Of a DNA stretch of 51,995 nucleotides, positions 8,547 through 17,735 are shown in pieces. The notes under the pieces were generated by a model. It was not told the DNA's origin, did no database searches, and saw only the letters and a list, made by a program, of their open reading frames with translations. Each line of letters starts with the position of its first letter. Position 1 is the stretch's first letter. Both the position numbers and the translations under genes were made by a program. Origin of the DNA: an uncultured Thermomicrobiales bacterium (lineage in GTDB: Bacteria; Chloroflexota; Chloroflexia; Thermomicrobiales; UBA6265); contig CADCWL010000241.1 of assembly GCA_902806405.1 (NCBI GenBank), forward strand, positions 1 through 51,995, given 5' to 3'.

Positions 8547-9907
8547 CAAGCCTCCGCAGAACATTGCACGGCCGTTGGTCGCGTCGTTGCGGCTTCCGTC
8601 GCTCCCGGCTCGCCCGGTCCAGGATGCGTCCGCGCGACCATCGGGCCGCCACCGGCGCCATTCTACTTCGTGGTCGATCCGGCCGAACGGCCGCGCGCGC
8701 TCGCACGTGAACGCGGTCACGATGCTCGCGACGCGGCAGGCCCCTCCGCGCCCCAACCCGGACCCGGACCCGAATTGGCCGTCTCCCCCTGGCTCCAGTA
8801 TCGGGAGCTGCGGGCTTGCGCCGATCCGATCGTCCTCCCGACCCGTCCACCGCCGCGTCGTGATTGTCATCGGCCCCGGCCGGGCTCCGCCGACGGCGAC
8901 CTTGCCATTGCCTGCTCCCGGAAGCCGCACGGCTCCTCGCTCGTCCGTGGGCGGCGAAGAGTCACGACGGCGGGAAACGATACGCACATCGCCTTGGAGA
9001 AGTGGAACTCGCCCGTCAAGCACGAGCCGGCTGTGCCCTCGGCCGCCGCGGAGTTCGCCTGCGGGACGGCGGGAACGCCGACGGCGACCGCGATTGCCGA
9101 CTCCGCAACGGTCGCGTCGACGAGCCAGCGCACGTTCATCGGCCGGAGGAGCGCGAGGAGAAGCCTCCCGAGCAGCGTGGCCGGCAGCAGCGCGCTCTGC
9201 GCTACGACCCGGAGCGAAGCGCTCGGCCGCTGGTTGCCGCTGCCATCGAGCGCGGCGAGATCGGGTACGAGCGCCCGCCGCACGGTTGACCCGACGCGAC
9301 GAGCAGGGCGTCGAGAAAGACGAGCAGCAGCCGTTGGAACTCCAGCAACCGGGCCGCGCAGAGAAGGGGAACCGGCGCCAGCTTGCCGCCGCCGGTGGGG
9401 TCGCGCCCGACGCTCGTTCGCCTGCAGCCGAGGCGAACGACCATCTCGCCGCCGACGAGCGCGGCCAGCACGATCGGCAGGATCGCGGACGTGGCCAGTG
9501 GTCCGGTCGGCACCGTGCTCCCCGTCGTCTTCACTTCGAGCCAGGAGGCCGTGGGCGGCGTCGGAGTTTTCCGTCCCGTTGGGTCCCGACGCTTGCCAAC
9601 CTAGCGCCCGGGTTCGAAACGCGTCTCCCGCGCCAGATCCCCGGCCGCGTGGACGTCCGCGGTGATTCGGGCGCAGAGCCGGACAGGGTGCGCTCTTTCG
9701 TCCGCCGACGACGCCACGAGCATCGTCCGTTGCCGCCCCGGTTCGGCCTGCATCTGCTCCGCCCGGACGCGATGAACCCATGCCGACCACGGCCGCGCAA
9801 CGGGCGGATCACCGTACGGTCCGCAACGGGGACGCGGTTTCTCGGGGGGCGCTCGGCGGATCGAATCCGCAGGGGCCGAGGCTAGGGCGGAATCCTTCAG
9901 CGACCCG
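8547..9907. other. 1.36 kb without a convincing gene; possible decayed membrane-protein gene
   Basis: Several open frames exist on both strands, but none has a recognisable domain, normal composition or a good ribosome site. The best candidate is on the minus strand at about 9202-9534, where hydrophobic segments (ILPIVLAALVGGEMVV, LLEFQRLLLVFLDALLVA) look like degraded membrane helices. A weak resemblance of the second to the GRLIPP...EWxHRLL region of haem A synthase (CtaA), and the position upstream of ctaB, make a decayed ctaA one idea only. Hydrophobic stretches continue in another minus-strand frame around 9090-9200, which would fit frameshifts. Confidence 0.3.
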
Positions 9908-10933
9908 CTAACCGCTCGCCGAACGTATCTTGGCGAGTCGCTCGGAGGGCAGGGGGGCACCGACGCCGGAGCGCGAAGGGCCGAGCGCCAGGACCACGAT
10001 CGCGGCCGCGATGCAGACGCCGCCGGCCACAGCGGGCACGGTCACCGGCTCCCCGAGCAGGAGGGCGCCGAGGAGGATCGCCGTCGCGAGCTCGCTGGTT
10101 GAGACGATCGCCGCCCGGCTGGAGCCGATGCGCGCCACCCCCGCCAGGAACGCGGTCGTTGAGAGCGTCGCCAGGGCGCCGATCCCAACCGTCGCCAACC
10201 AGCCGCCGGCCGTGATGTCGCCCGGGGGACCGCCCTGGGCCGCCAGGCCCGCGAGGAAACAGGCCGCCGTCACCGGCACGCTGTACGCCGCTGCTGCCAT
10301 CCCGGTCGCCCCCCGCCCGATCGGCCCCGCGAGGGTCGCGTACCACGAGTTGCTGAGGGCGGAGCCGAGCGCGTAGAGGATGCCGACACTGCTCGCGGCG
10401 GTGCCGACGCCGAGACCACCCGACGGCACGACCGTCAAGGCGCACCCGCCGAGGGCCAGCCCCAGCGCCGCAGCGCGGCGGATGGTCAACGGCTCGCGAA
10501 AAAGGAGGCGGGACCAGAGGACCACCAGCGCCGGGTAGACGAAGACGATCAGCGTCGTCGTCCCCGCCGCCAGGGTCTCGAGCGCCCGGTAGGCGAAGAG
10601 GGCGCTCGTCACGAAGAGGATCCCCAGGATCGCGAAGCCAAGCCGCGCCCGACCCTCCGGCCGCGCCGTCGGCACGATCCGCGTCGCCCGCTGCCGGAGG
10701 AGGATCGCCCAGATTGCGACCGCGGCGATCCCGAAGCGGACCGCGAGCACGGTCGGCACGTCCGCCCCGCCGTCGTAGGCGAGCTTGGCGAGGACGCTCT
10801 GACCCCCGTAGGCGACGCCCGCCAACGTGACCAGCCCAAGTCCTGCCCCGTGGCCCTCCGCCCATCGCCCTGCCCGGCCCCCGGTCACGTCGTCGCCCCG
10901 CCCTTCCCCCTCGTGCTCCCCGCCCCCGCCCAC
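9908..10933 (-). CDS. EamA-family (DMT) transporter
   Basis: This is an inner-membrane protein of the drug/metabolite transporter superfamily. It has two EamA repeats (about 35-165 and 185-315) with 10 predicted helices. Family-like segments include AGVAYGGQSVLAKLAYDGG at helix 1 and LLFREPLTIRRAAALGLALG at the end of repeat 1. Members export amino acids, nucleosides or other small metabolites, and the substrate is unknown. The start is uncertain: GTG at 10933 gives a Gly/Glu-rich leader of about 30 residues with no strong ribosome site, and a later GTG is possible. The gene begins 14 nt after the stop of the exported-repeat gene, so the two are likely co-transcribed. Confidence 0.85.
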   Translation of the reverse strand: MGGGGEHEGEGRGDDVTGGRAGRWAEGHGAGLGLVTLAGVAYGGQSVLAKLAYDGGADVPTVLAVRFGIAAVAIWAILLRQRATRIVPTARPEGRARLGFAILGILFVTSALFAYRALETLAAGTTTLIVFVYPALVVLWSRLLFREPLTIRRAAALGLALGGCALTVVPSGGLGVGTAASSVGILYALGSALSNSWYATLAGPIGRGATGMAAAAYSVPVTAACFLAGLAAQGGPPGDITAGGWLATVGIGALATLSTTAFLAGVARIGSSRAAIVSTSELATAILLGALLLGEPVTVPAVAGGVCIAAAIVVLALGPSRSGVGAPLPSERLAKIRSASG

Positions 10934-10947
10934 CGGCCCGGAACGCC

Positions 10948-12285
10948 TTACGGCGCGCTCGTCGCGTCGTTCGGGTCGGTGCCGGCGGCGGTCTCGTCCC
11001 CGTCCGCGGCCCCGTCCCCGTCGGTGTCATAGTTGGACGGGCTCGTGCCGAACTCGTAGATCTCGCTCGCGTCGCCGATTCCGTCGCCGTCCCCGTCGGT
11101 GCTGGCCGGGTTGGAGCCGAACTGGTCGACCTCGTCGCCGTCGACGAGCGTGTCGCCGTCGGTGTCGTTGTTGACCGGGTCGCTGCCGTGCTGGTTCACC
11201 TCGGCGCCATCGAGTAGTCCGTCGGCGTCGTAGTCGCTGTTCAACGGATCGGAGCCGTAGGCGGCCTCCTCCTCGTCGCCCAGTCCGTCGCCGTCGGTAT
11301 CGGTCGCCGTCGGTGCTAGATCGGCGGTCGCTGAGGTCTCGGCCGTCACCGAGTCGGTCCCCGCGGTCGGCGTCGGCGACTCGCCGTTCCCCGCCGCCGT
11401 CGCCGGCTCGGCGGCCGGCGTCGCGTCCGAAGTCGGCTCGGCGGCGCCCGCCGCGGCGGTCTCGACAGGATCGCCGATGGCGGCAACGACAAAGACCGCC
11501 GGCTCCGTGTCACCGTTCGTGATCGTCGGCGCCTCCGGCGCCAGGACGGCGCTGCCGGCGGACTGCGCCGTCGCCGCCCCGTCACCGCTCCCGATCTGGA
11601 GACGACCGTCGGTGACCATCACCAACGACGGTCCGGTCTGAACCGGCAGTTCGGCGCTCTCGCCCGGGAGGAGGACGCCCCGCCGCAGCTCCGCCTCGGT
11701 CAGGCCGCCCGGGTAGTCGTCGATCAAATCGCTCGTGAACAGGACCGTTCCCGCGGCCAATCCGTCCCCGGCGCGGGCGTCCGGCGCGACCAACTCGATC
11801 ACCCAGGCGATCGCCGGCTCCGCCCCCTCCGTCCGTCGCGCGAACGTGGCGCCCGCTTCCGCGAAGAACGCCTCGTCCGTCTCCAGCAACGCGCCCCGGC
11901 CGGCGACCTCGTCCTCGAAGAAGGTCCGTCCTTCCCGTTGCAGGGTGAACGAGAAACCGGCCCCTTCCGCGCTCTCGGGCTCGGCCGCCGGTTCGATCTG
12001 GCGCACTCGCCAGACGACGGTCCCGTCCACCTCGACCAGACCCTGGGCGATCGTTTGGAATGGGACGGCGCCACCATCGGCCGGGTCCCCCACTGCGTCG
12101 CTCGGGGGAACGGTCGCGATGATGGGCGCCTCCTCCCCCGGCGCCGGGATCACCGGCGTCGACTGGGCCAGTGCGCTGCCCGCCCCGAGCGCCGCGTGGG
12201 CGACGAGCCAGGCGACGGACGCCACGAGTGCGGGAAACGGCACGCCGCGGGCAAAACGGTTGGCGGTTCGGTCTCGGACGGACAT
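10948..12285 (-). CDS. Exported protein with cupin-like region and thrombospondin type 3-like Ca-binding repeats
   Basis: The protein is 445 aa. A long N-terminal signal region (about 1-42, cut after ALA before QST) precedes a beta-rich part (about 60-270; ERTFFEDEV-like and TSDLIDDYPGG segments, plausibly cupin-like). A Thr/Ala/Pro-rich linker with ATPAAEP follows, then the C-terminus contains five or so DxDGDGxxDxxE repeats (from about residue 340) spaced by SDPxNxD. Such repeats bind calcium and rigidify surface proteins. ATG at 12285 was chosen because AGGGGG lies about 9 nt upstream and it starts the signal peptide directly. The protein is likely cell-surface or secreted, and its function is unknown. 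Confidence 0.85.
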   Translation of the reverse strand: MSVRDRTANRFARGVPFPALVASVAWLVAHAALGAGSALAQSTPVIPAPGEEAPIIATVPPSDAVGDPADGGAVPFQTIAQGLVEVDGTVVWRVRQIEPAAEPESAEGAGFSFTLQREGRTFFEDEVAGRGALLETDEAFFAEAGATFARRTEGAEPAIAWVIELVAPDARAGDGLAAGTVLFTSDLIDDYPGGLTEAELRRGVLLPGESAELPVQTGPSLVMVTDGRLQIGSGDGAATAQSAGSAVLAPEAPTITNGDTEPAVFVVAAIGDPVETAAAGAAEPTSDATPAAEPATAAGNGESPTPTAGTDSVTAETSATADLAPTATDTDGDGLGDEEEAAYGSDPLNSDYDADGLLDGAEVNQHGSDPVNNDTDGDTLVDGDEVDQFGSNPASTDGDGDGIGDASEIYEFGTSPSNYDTDGDGAADGDETAAGTDPNDATSAP

Positions 12286-12521
12286 CGGACTACCCCCTGT
12301 TTCCACGGCGCGGCCGCCCCGGCGGGAGGGCGGGACGGCGTTTTTCGCCGCCCACCCTACCATCCGGCGATCTCCCGGCACAGGTGCACCCGGTTTGGGG
12401 GTAGTGCGAAGCGGCCGAGCGGCCCCTCCGGCGACTATACTTGCAGCATCAGCGTCGACGACGCGGTCGGCCGAGCGGGACCAAGTAGCGTGCCCCCGCC
12501 GCCGCGACAGAGAGGAAACCG

Positions 12522-13535
12522 ATGGTCACGGCCACCACCGAAGCGCCGATCGCCCCGTCCGTCGCGATCGCCCCCAGCCGGGGCAGGGTCGTCGTCGCCG
12601 ACGAGCTCGGCTACTGCTGGGGCGTCCGCCGCGCGTTGGACATCATCCAGGACGCGGCCGGGGCCGCGGGGCCGATCGCCCCGATCGGCGACGTGATCCA
12701 CAACCCGCAGGTCGTCGAGCGTCTGCGCGCTCGGGGCGTCGAGGGTGCCGGTTCGGTCGATGAGGCGGTCGACCGCGGCTTCAAGCGCGTCGCGATCACC
12801 GCCCACGGGATGGGCCCCCACCTTGCCGGCGAGGCGGAGGCGGCCGGCGTCGAGCTGGTCGACACCACCTGCCCGCTCGTCACCAAGGTCCAGCGCCTCG
12901 CCCAGAAGCTGGTCCGCCAAGGCTATTTTCTCGTGGTCTACGGCGACTCGTACCACCCCGAGGTCCGCAGCGTGATCGGCTGGGCCGGAACGACCAAGGC
13001 GATCGCCGCCAAGAAGGTTGCGGATCTACCCTGGAATGCTCCCCGTGGCGCCACCGGACCCGACGTCGTGACCCCGCCGCGCAAGGTGGCCGTCGTCAGC
13101 CAGACGACCAAGAACGTTGCCGAGCTGATGAAGTTCGCCAACGAACTCCAGGCGCTGGTTGCCCCCGAGGGGGGCGAGTTCCGCCTCTGCAACACTATCT
13201 GCGAGCCGACCAGCGAGCGTCAGAACGCCCTGCGCCGTCTCGTTGAGCGAGATCGGGTCGACCTGATCCTCGCCATCGGCGGAAAGAAGAGCTCCAACAC
13301 CGCCCGCCTCGCCGAGGTCGGCAACAACCTGGGCGTCGCCTCGTACCACATCGAGCGGCCGGAGGACATCGACGACGGCTGGCTGGCCGACGTCCGCATC
13401 GTCGGCGTCACCGCCGGCGCCTCGACCCCGGACGACGTGATCGAGGCCGTGGTCGTGTCCCTCGCCGACCGGGGCTTCGCCCCGCCCGACGGCGGCATCC
13501 GGCCCGTGGACCCCGACTACGTGCCTTCCTACTAG
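12522..13535 (+). CDS. ispH: 4-hydroxy-3-methylbut-2-enyl diphosphate reductase
   Basis: This is the last enzyme of the MEP isoprenoid pathway. It reduces HMBPP to isopentenyl and dimethylallyl diphosphate with a [4Fe-4S] cluster in the cytoplasm. The three cluster cysteines are visible as Cys32 (GYCWGVRR), Cys117 (DTTCPLVTK) and Cys227 (TICEPTSERQ). The substrate loop GGKKSSNTARL is present. The usual substrate-binding His region reads TAHGMGPH. The length of 337 aa is normal with a short N-terminal extension. GAGAGGAAACCG before the ATG provides the ribosome site. A TATACT -10-like hexamer lies at 12436-12441, but no matching -35 is seen. Confidence 0.97.
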   Translation: MVTATTEAPIAPSVAIAPSRGRVVVADELGYCWGVRRALDIIQDAAGAAGPIAPIGDVIHNPQVVERLRARGVEGAGSVDEAVDRGFKRVAITAHGMGPHLAGEAEAAGVELVDTTCPLVTKVQRLAQKLVRQGYFLVVYGDSYHPEVRSVIGWAGTTKAIAAKKVADLPWNAPRGATGPDVVTPPRKVAVVSQTTKNVAELMKFANELQALVAPEGGEFRLCNTICEPTSERQNALRRLVERDRVDLILAIGGKKSSNTARLAEVGNNLGVASYHIERPEDIDDGWLADVRIVGVTAGASTPDDVIEAVVVSLADRGFAPPDGGIRPVDPDYVPSY

Positions 13536-13536
13536 C

Positions 13537-13565
13537 CCGGCCAGCAGAACGGTTTCCCTGGCCGG
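13537..13565 (+). terminator. Hairpin just after ispH
   Basis: An 8-bp inverted repeat (CCGGCCAG at 13537-13544, CTGGCCGG at 13558-13565) encloses a 13-nt loop and begins 2 nt after the ispH stop. There is no T-run, so it is a weak terminator or 3'-end stabiliser. Confidence 0.45.
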
Positions 13566-14179
13566 CTGGTTGGAGAGGGGCCGCGGGTCCGCACTGGCTT
13601 CCTACCGCGTCCTTTTCGCGGGCCGGTGATCGCCGGTACAGGCCACATCGTGCTCCTCCCCCGGAGGGGGTCGTGGCAGAGAACGGACTCCGGATCTTGC
13701 CCGTGGCGCCCCCGCGCGTCGTCATTGCTCGGGCGTCCGCCCGGTTCACGTGGGCGCGGGTTGGGCGGTGGGGGGCGCCATCCTTTCCCCCAGCCTCTGC
13801 ACGTCGTCGCGGAGGCGGATCTTGGAAGTGTGGTGGGAGCACGTTGCGCCGGTTGCTCGGCGCCATCCCGGATCCACGTCGCTCGGGACCGATCAGCGCC
13901 TCGCGCATCGGTGTCCACCTGTCGTTCCCAACCGCCGTTGACCTTTGGCTTGGCACCCCGAAAGGGCCTAAAGACCCACCAGATTTCGTCTTCGTTGGCG
14001 AATCTTCCCAAGCTGGCCGCGACGGGGGAGGGAAAGTGCCCGCCACCTTCTAAGGCGCGTTGGCCGGCTTGCTCCCGCGAACACGATGGCCGTCATGGCG
14101 CTTCGTACCGGGTGGGGAGCGTCAGTCCTCTCAGGCATCACCGCCCCCTGGTTGATCGATCCCCGAGGAGTTGCCGCGT
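13566..14179. other. Intergenic region between ispH and the S41 protease gene
   Basis: Six hundred bases with no supportable gene. Open frames on both strands (for example plus strand 13673-14053) have Arg/Pro/Gly-rich shadow-like composition, no domain and no ribosome site. GAGGAG at 14165-14170 serves the downstream gene. I see no RNA structure of a known class. Confidence 0.5.
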
Positions 14180-16150
14180 ATGACCCCCGCCCTCCGCCGC
14201 TTCCCGCCGGCTCTCCTCCTTTTCGCCTTCCTCGGCGCCCTTGCCGTACCGGTCCGCCCCGGCGTCGCCCGGCAAGCGACGCCCCCCGCCGCCGGCGGGG
14301 ATGCCGGCGCCCACACGTTGACCGGCCCCCTCCGCGTCACCAACCCCCTGCTGCAGCAGGCCCTCTCCGAACCCTACGTCCTCCTCGCCGATCTCACGAA
14401 CTTCGTCCGGCGCGAGGTCAACGGGGACCCGCCGGACGACCCCCAGGTCACCGCCCGTCTCGTCGGCGACCCGACCGACGCCACCTACATGATGCCGCTC
14501 CCGATCCTGCCCCGCGGCACCGTCAGCGACGTCGACGGCGGTGCTATCGGCAACGGCGTCCAGATCTACTCGGTCGAGTTCGCTGCCAACTTCATCGGCG
14601 ACCCCTTCTTTGACAGGTACGAGGCCGAGACCGGCTGGGGCACCGCCCTCAGCTCGATGCGGGTCCAACAGGGAACCTACGAGGTGGTCGGCGGTCGCAT
14701 CGTTGTCTGGGCGGCGGACGCCGAGCAAGGATTTCCGACCGATTTCGGCGCCGACGGCCGTCTCTTCACCGGTGACGACCCGATCGGCCCCCTCCCCACC
14801 GGCTGGACCGTGATCGACCTCGACGCCTCGCCCTTTGCCCAGCTTCGCGGCGGCTCCGTCGAGATCCCGATCCTCGAAGGCGACGGCGGCCTGAAGGATC
14901 TCTCCGACCGCTCCTATACCGGCGCCTTTGACGCCCTCCTTGCCGAGCTCCGCGTCCGCTATCCCTTCCGGGAGTACAAGGGGATCGACTTCGACGCGAT
15001 CGAGGCCGAGGTCCGCCCCCTCGTCGAGCGGGCGGAGCGGGACGACGACGAGCTAGCGTTCAACCTCGCTATGTCCCGTTTCGCCGTCCTCTTCGGCGAC
15101 GGCCACGTCAGCACCCAGCCGCCGATCGACGACCTCCTTCGCCGCTTCGGCGGTGGTGTCGGCGTCAGCCTCGGCCAGACCGACGACGGCGCCGTCCTTG
15201 TCTCCGCCGTCGCCGCCGATTCCCCTGCCGCGCAGGCGGGCATCGCCCCCGGTGTCGAGATTGTGGGGTGGGACGGCCAACCCGTCGCCGACGCCGTCGC
15301 TGACCAGGAGCTGGTTTTCTCCGCGTCGAGCCCGCACACCCGCACCCGGCAGCGGCTGGCGCTCCTCCCCCGCAGCGAGGTCGGTGCCGCTGTCACGGTC
15401 GCCTACCGTACCGCGGACGGCGGGACCGCCTCCGTTGATCTCGTGGCAACCTCGGATCAGGCCGGCCTCGGCTCGGTGTTTGGCCCCGCCCCTGAGAATC
15501 CGGCCGAGGCGCCGGTCACCGTCGACGTCCTGGACGGTGGCATCGGCTACGTTCGGGTCAACACCTTCTTCGATGATCTCGCCCTCGTCGCCGCCTCATG
15601 GGAATGGGCTCTCAACCGCCTCAACCAGCTTCGGGCCCCGGCCTTGATCGTCGACGTCCGTGGCAATGGCGGCGGGGCCGGTCAGCTCGCCACCTACTTT
15701 GCCGGCAGTTTCACGGACGAGCCTTTCGCGCTTGCCGACAACTACTTCGCCGACGAGACCGGTGCCCTCGTCTACTCCGGTACCACGGCTATCGAGCCCA
15801 CCTCCGTCCGCTGGGATGGCCCCGTGGCCGTCCTCATCGATGAGGAGTGCGCCAGCGCCTGCGAGATCTTCGCCGCCGCCCTCGCCGAGAATCCCGACCA
15901 CCTCCTCGTCGGTCACGACCCCACGGCCGGCGTCGAAGGCGCCGTCTACCCCTGGAGCCTCCCCGGCGACCTCTACTTCCAGGCCCCCCTCGGCCTCTTC
16001 CAACGGGACGGCGAGGTCTACATTGAGGGGGTCGGCGTCGCCCCCACCCTCGATGTCCCCGTCACCCGCGATACCCTCCTCGCCACCGACGATGTGGTCC
16101 TCGACGCCGCCCTCGCCGCCCTCCTCCCGAACGCCGGTCGGGATCGCTAG
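14180..16150 (+). CDS. Exported S41-family peptidase with PDZ domain
   Basis: This is a secreted serine protease related to tail-specific/C-terminal processing proteases (656 aa). A signal peptide covers about residues 1-31, followed by the mature start QATPPAAGG. A helical cap region (about 220-310) comes before a PDZ domain (about 315-410; GVGVSLGQ, ADSPAAQAGI) and an S41 catalytic domain (about 430-645). The substrate-binding strand VDVRGNGGG and the nucleophile Ser559 in ECASACEIF are present. The general-base Lys of classical Ctp enzymes is not obvious, as in tricorn-like S41 members. ATG at 14180 is preferred to the TTG at 14171 because GAGGAG lies 9 nt upstream of it. Confidence 0.9.
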   Translation: MTPALRRFPPALLLFAFLGALAVPVRPGVARQATPPAAGGDAGAHTLTGPLRVTNPLLQQALSEPYVLLADLTNFVRREVNGDPPDDPQVTARLVGDPTDATYMMPLPILPRGTVSDVDGGAIGNGVQIYSVEFAANFIGDPFFDRYEAETGWGTALSSMRVQQGTYEVVGGRIVVWAADAEQGFPTDFGADGRLFTGDDPIGPLPTGWTVIDLDASPFAQLRGGSVEIPILEGDGGLKDLSDRSYTGAFDALLAELRVRYPFREYKGIDFDAIEAEVRPLVERAERDDDELAFNLAMSRFAVLFGDGHVSTQPPIDDLLRRFGGGVGVSLGQTDDGAVLVSAVAADSPAAQAGIAPGVEIVGWDGQPVADAVADQELVFSASSPHTRTRQRLALLPRSEVGAAVTVAYRTADGGTASVDLVATSDQAGLGSVFGPAPENPAEAPVTVDVLDGGIGYVRVNTFFDDLALVAASWEWALNRLNQLRAPALIVDVRGNGGGAGQLATYFAGSFTDEPFALADNYFADETGALVYSGTTAIEPTSVRWDGPVAVLIDEECASACEIFAAALAENPDHLLVGHDPTAGVEGAVYPWSLPGDLYFQAPLGLFQRDGEVYIEGVGVAPTLDVPVTRDTLLATDDVVLDAALAALLPNAGRDR

Positions 16151-16268
16151 GGGCTGCGGGATGCGGGCGTCGATCCCGCCCACGATGCGTCGCCGGTCAC
16201 GGCTCAGGATCCATAATTTTCGCCGTCGACCTCAACTCAATCTCGTTCCGTGCCGGCTGGATCCGAAA

Positions 16269-16310
16269 CCCGGCCCCTCCCCTCCCTCGCGAGGAAGGGG
16301 AGGGGCCGGG
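16269..16310. terminator. Long hairpin between convergent genes (bidirectional terminator)
   Basis: A perfect 15-bp stem (16269-16283 with 16296-16310) continues past one mismatch into a 5-bp palindrome (16285-16294). It lies between the convergent S41 gene (ends 16150) and the VOC gene (ends 16346), where a two-way terminator is expected. Neither side has a strong T-run. Confidence 0.6.
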
Positions 16311-16345
16311 AGGGTGGAGGCTCTCCCCCGGTCCGTCGGCCTACC

Positions 16346-16693
16346 CTAAGCCGCCCCGATCGCGTGCAGCACCCGTCCGTCCGGGTCGCGGAACGCGAAG
16401 GTCCGACCGAACGGCCGGTCCTCCGGCTCGGTCACCGTCTCCACCCCCCGCTCCCGCCACGTCCGGTACGCCTCGTCGACGTCCGCAACCTGCACGTAGA
16501 GCATCGTCCCGACCGGCGGCGTCCCCGGCGGCTGGGCCATGATCGCCCACCCCGCCCCCTCACGGGTGGCAAGCTGGGCGAACGTCTCCCCCTGCTCCTC
16601 CTCCGTCGCCAGCCCCAACTGCTCCTTGTAGAAACGCTTCGCCCGCGGCAAATCGGCGGTGGTCAGAATCGCGTAGGTCATCCCCTGGATCAC
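16346..16693 (-). CDS. VOC-family (glyoxalase/dioxygenase superfamily) protein
   Basis: A small cytoplasmic protein (115 aa) with one vicinal-oxygen-chelate module: TTADLPRAKRFYKEQLGL at the N-terminus and FAFRDPDGRVLHAI at the C-terminus, the usual betaalphabetabetabeta halves. Members act as lyases, dioxygenases or resistance binding proteins, and no specific activity can be assigned. GTG at 16693 is chosen because GGGAGG lies 6 nt upstream. An ATG at 16681 (MTYAIL) is the alternative. It lies 91 nt downstream of the WYL regulator on the same strand, separated by a repeat, so the regulator may control it. Confidence 0.85.
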   Translation of the reverse strand: MIQGMTYAILTTADLPRAKRFYKEQLGLATEEEQGETFAQLATREGAGWAIMAQPPGTPPVGTMLYVQVADVDEAYRTWRERGVETVTEPEDRPFGRTFAFRDPDGRVLHAIGAA

Positions 16694-16765
16694 GGCAATC
16701 CTCCCGTGTGTCTGGCCGGGCGGGCCGGTCCGACACCGGCCCTCGTGCATTCCACGATAGGCCCG

Positions 16766-16793
16766 CCCTCCTGACACCCTCCTGTCAGGAGGG
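16766..16793. repeat. Mixed inverted/direct repeat overlapping the WYL-regulator stop codon
   Basis: CCCTCCTGACA (16766-16776) is inverted against TGTCAGGAGGG (16783-16793), an 11-bp stem with a 6-nt loop. The same element also contains CCCTCCTG-T-CAGGAGGG (16777-16793), so two alternative dyads share one arm. The regulator's stop codon (16785-16787) lies inside the repeat, and the VOC gene starts about 70 nt further along. It may be a terminator or an operator. Confidence 0.6.
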
Positions 16794-17735
16794 CTGTGCC
16801 TCCTCCCCAACGTGCCGCCGGACGATCGCCCGCGCCTCCTTCACCAGTCGCTCCCGTAGCTGCGGTGGCCCCAGGACCTCCGCCTTCGCTCCCCATCCCA
16901 GCAACCAGTTCAGCATCTCCGCCTCGTTTCGAAGCGCGTAGACGAAGACCGCGCTAGCCTCCCCGCCCGGCTCCTCCCGCAGGAACGGGTACGGCTGCTG
17001 CTCGCGGACCCACCGCACCACCGACGCGTCGAACCGAACGCGAGCTTCGGGGAAGGACGTCCACCCCTCGCCTCCCGGCCCCAATTCGTGTCGAACCCCG
17101 ACCGTGAACCGCTCCCCCAGCGGCTCGAGCTTGTCGATCCGCCCCAGCAGGAAGATCCGCGGCGCCTGCCGCAGCCGGCAGTAGGCCGCCAGGTGCCAGC
17201 CCCGCCCGACGTGGACCAGGCTGACCGGCTCGACCTCCCGCTCCTCCGGGGTCGGGCGCCAGAGTGCGTGGTACCGCATCCGGACGACCCGCCGCTCCCC
17301 GATCGCCGCCCGCAGCGCTGACAGCGTTCCCTCCTCCGACTCCCTTGCCGCCGTTGGGAAGAGCATCTCCCGCCGCCGCCGCGCCACCGCCTGCCGCCGC
17401 TCCTGAGAGAGGACCCCCTCCAGCTTCCGCAGCGCCTCCTCCGCCGCCCGCCGCAGCTCCGGGTCGACCCGGTCCCGGACGAACCCGCCCCCTAGGGCCA
17501 GCGCCGCAGCCTCGTCCTCTGTGAAGCTCAAGGGCGGCAGGAAATAGCCGTCCAAGAGCCGATACCCGATCCCCGGCATCGCCGCGATCGGCACCCCCGA
17601 CTCGGAGAGCGCCGCCACGTCCCGGTAGATCGTCCGCACGCTCACCTCGAACCGCCGCGCCAGGTCCTCGGCCCGCAACTCGCGCCGCGCCTGGAACTCC
17701 AGCAGCATCGCCATCAGGCGGTCGGTCCGGTTCAT
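16785..17735 (-). CDS. YafY/PafC-type transcriptional regulator (HTH + WYL)
   Basis: A DNA-binding regulator of 316 aa with an N-terminal HTH_11 domain (about 1-58; LAMLLEFQ-like helix, FEVSVRTIYRDVAAL recognition helix), a linker containing GIGYRLLDGYFLPPL, a WYL ligand-sensing domain (about 135-225; RMRYHALW, GRGWHLAAYCRLR) and a C-terminal WCX extension. WYL domains are thought to bind nucleic acid or nucleotide ligands. ATG at 17735 is the family-typical start (MNRTDRLMAML). It has no ribosome site, but TATCGT lies 6 nt upstream, which would suit a leaderless transcript. It is divergent from the TRAP operon and upstream of the VOC gene, and either could be its target. Confidence 0.93.
   Translation of the reverse strand: MNRTDRLMAMLLEFQARRELRAEDLARRFEVSVRTIYRDVAALSESGVPIAAMPGIGYRLLDGYFLPPLSFTEDEAAALALGGGFVRDRVDPELRRAAEEALRKLEGVLSQERRQAVARRRREMLFPTAARESEEGTLSALRAAIGERRVVRMRYHALWRPTPEEREVEPVSLVHVGRGWHLAAYCRLRQAPRIFLLGRIDKLEPLGERFTVGVRHELGPGGEGWTSFPEARVRFDASVVRWVREQQPYPFLREEPGGEASAVFVYALRNEAEMLNWLLGWGAKAEVLGPPQLRERLVKEARAIVRRHVGEEAQPS

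Noticed and set aside
9202-9534. Minus-strand frame called as an intact 110-aa membrane protein
   Set aside because: Hydrophobic stretches are present, but there is no ribosome site or clear family and flanking hydrophobic parts lie in other frames. Treated as possible decay instead.
13673-14053. 126-codon plus-strand frame between ispH and the S41 protease
   Set aside because: No ribosome site, Arg/Pro/Gly-rich composition, no recognised motif, and overlapping frames on the other strand look the same.
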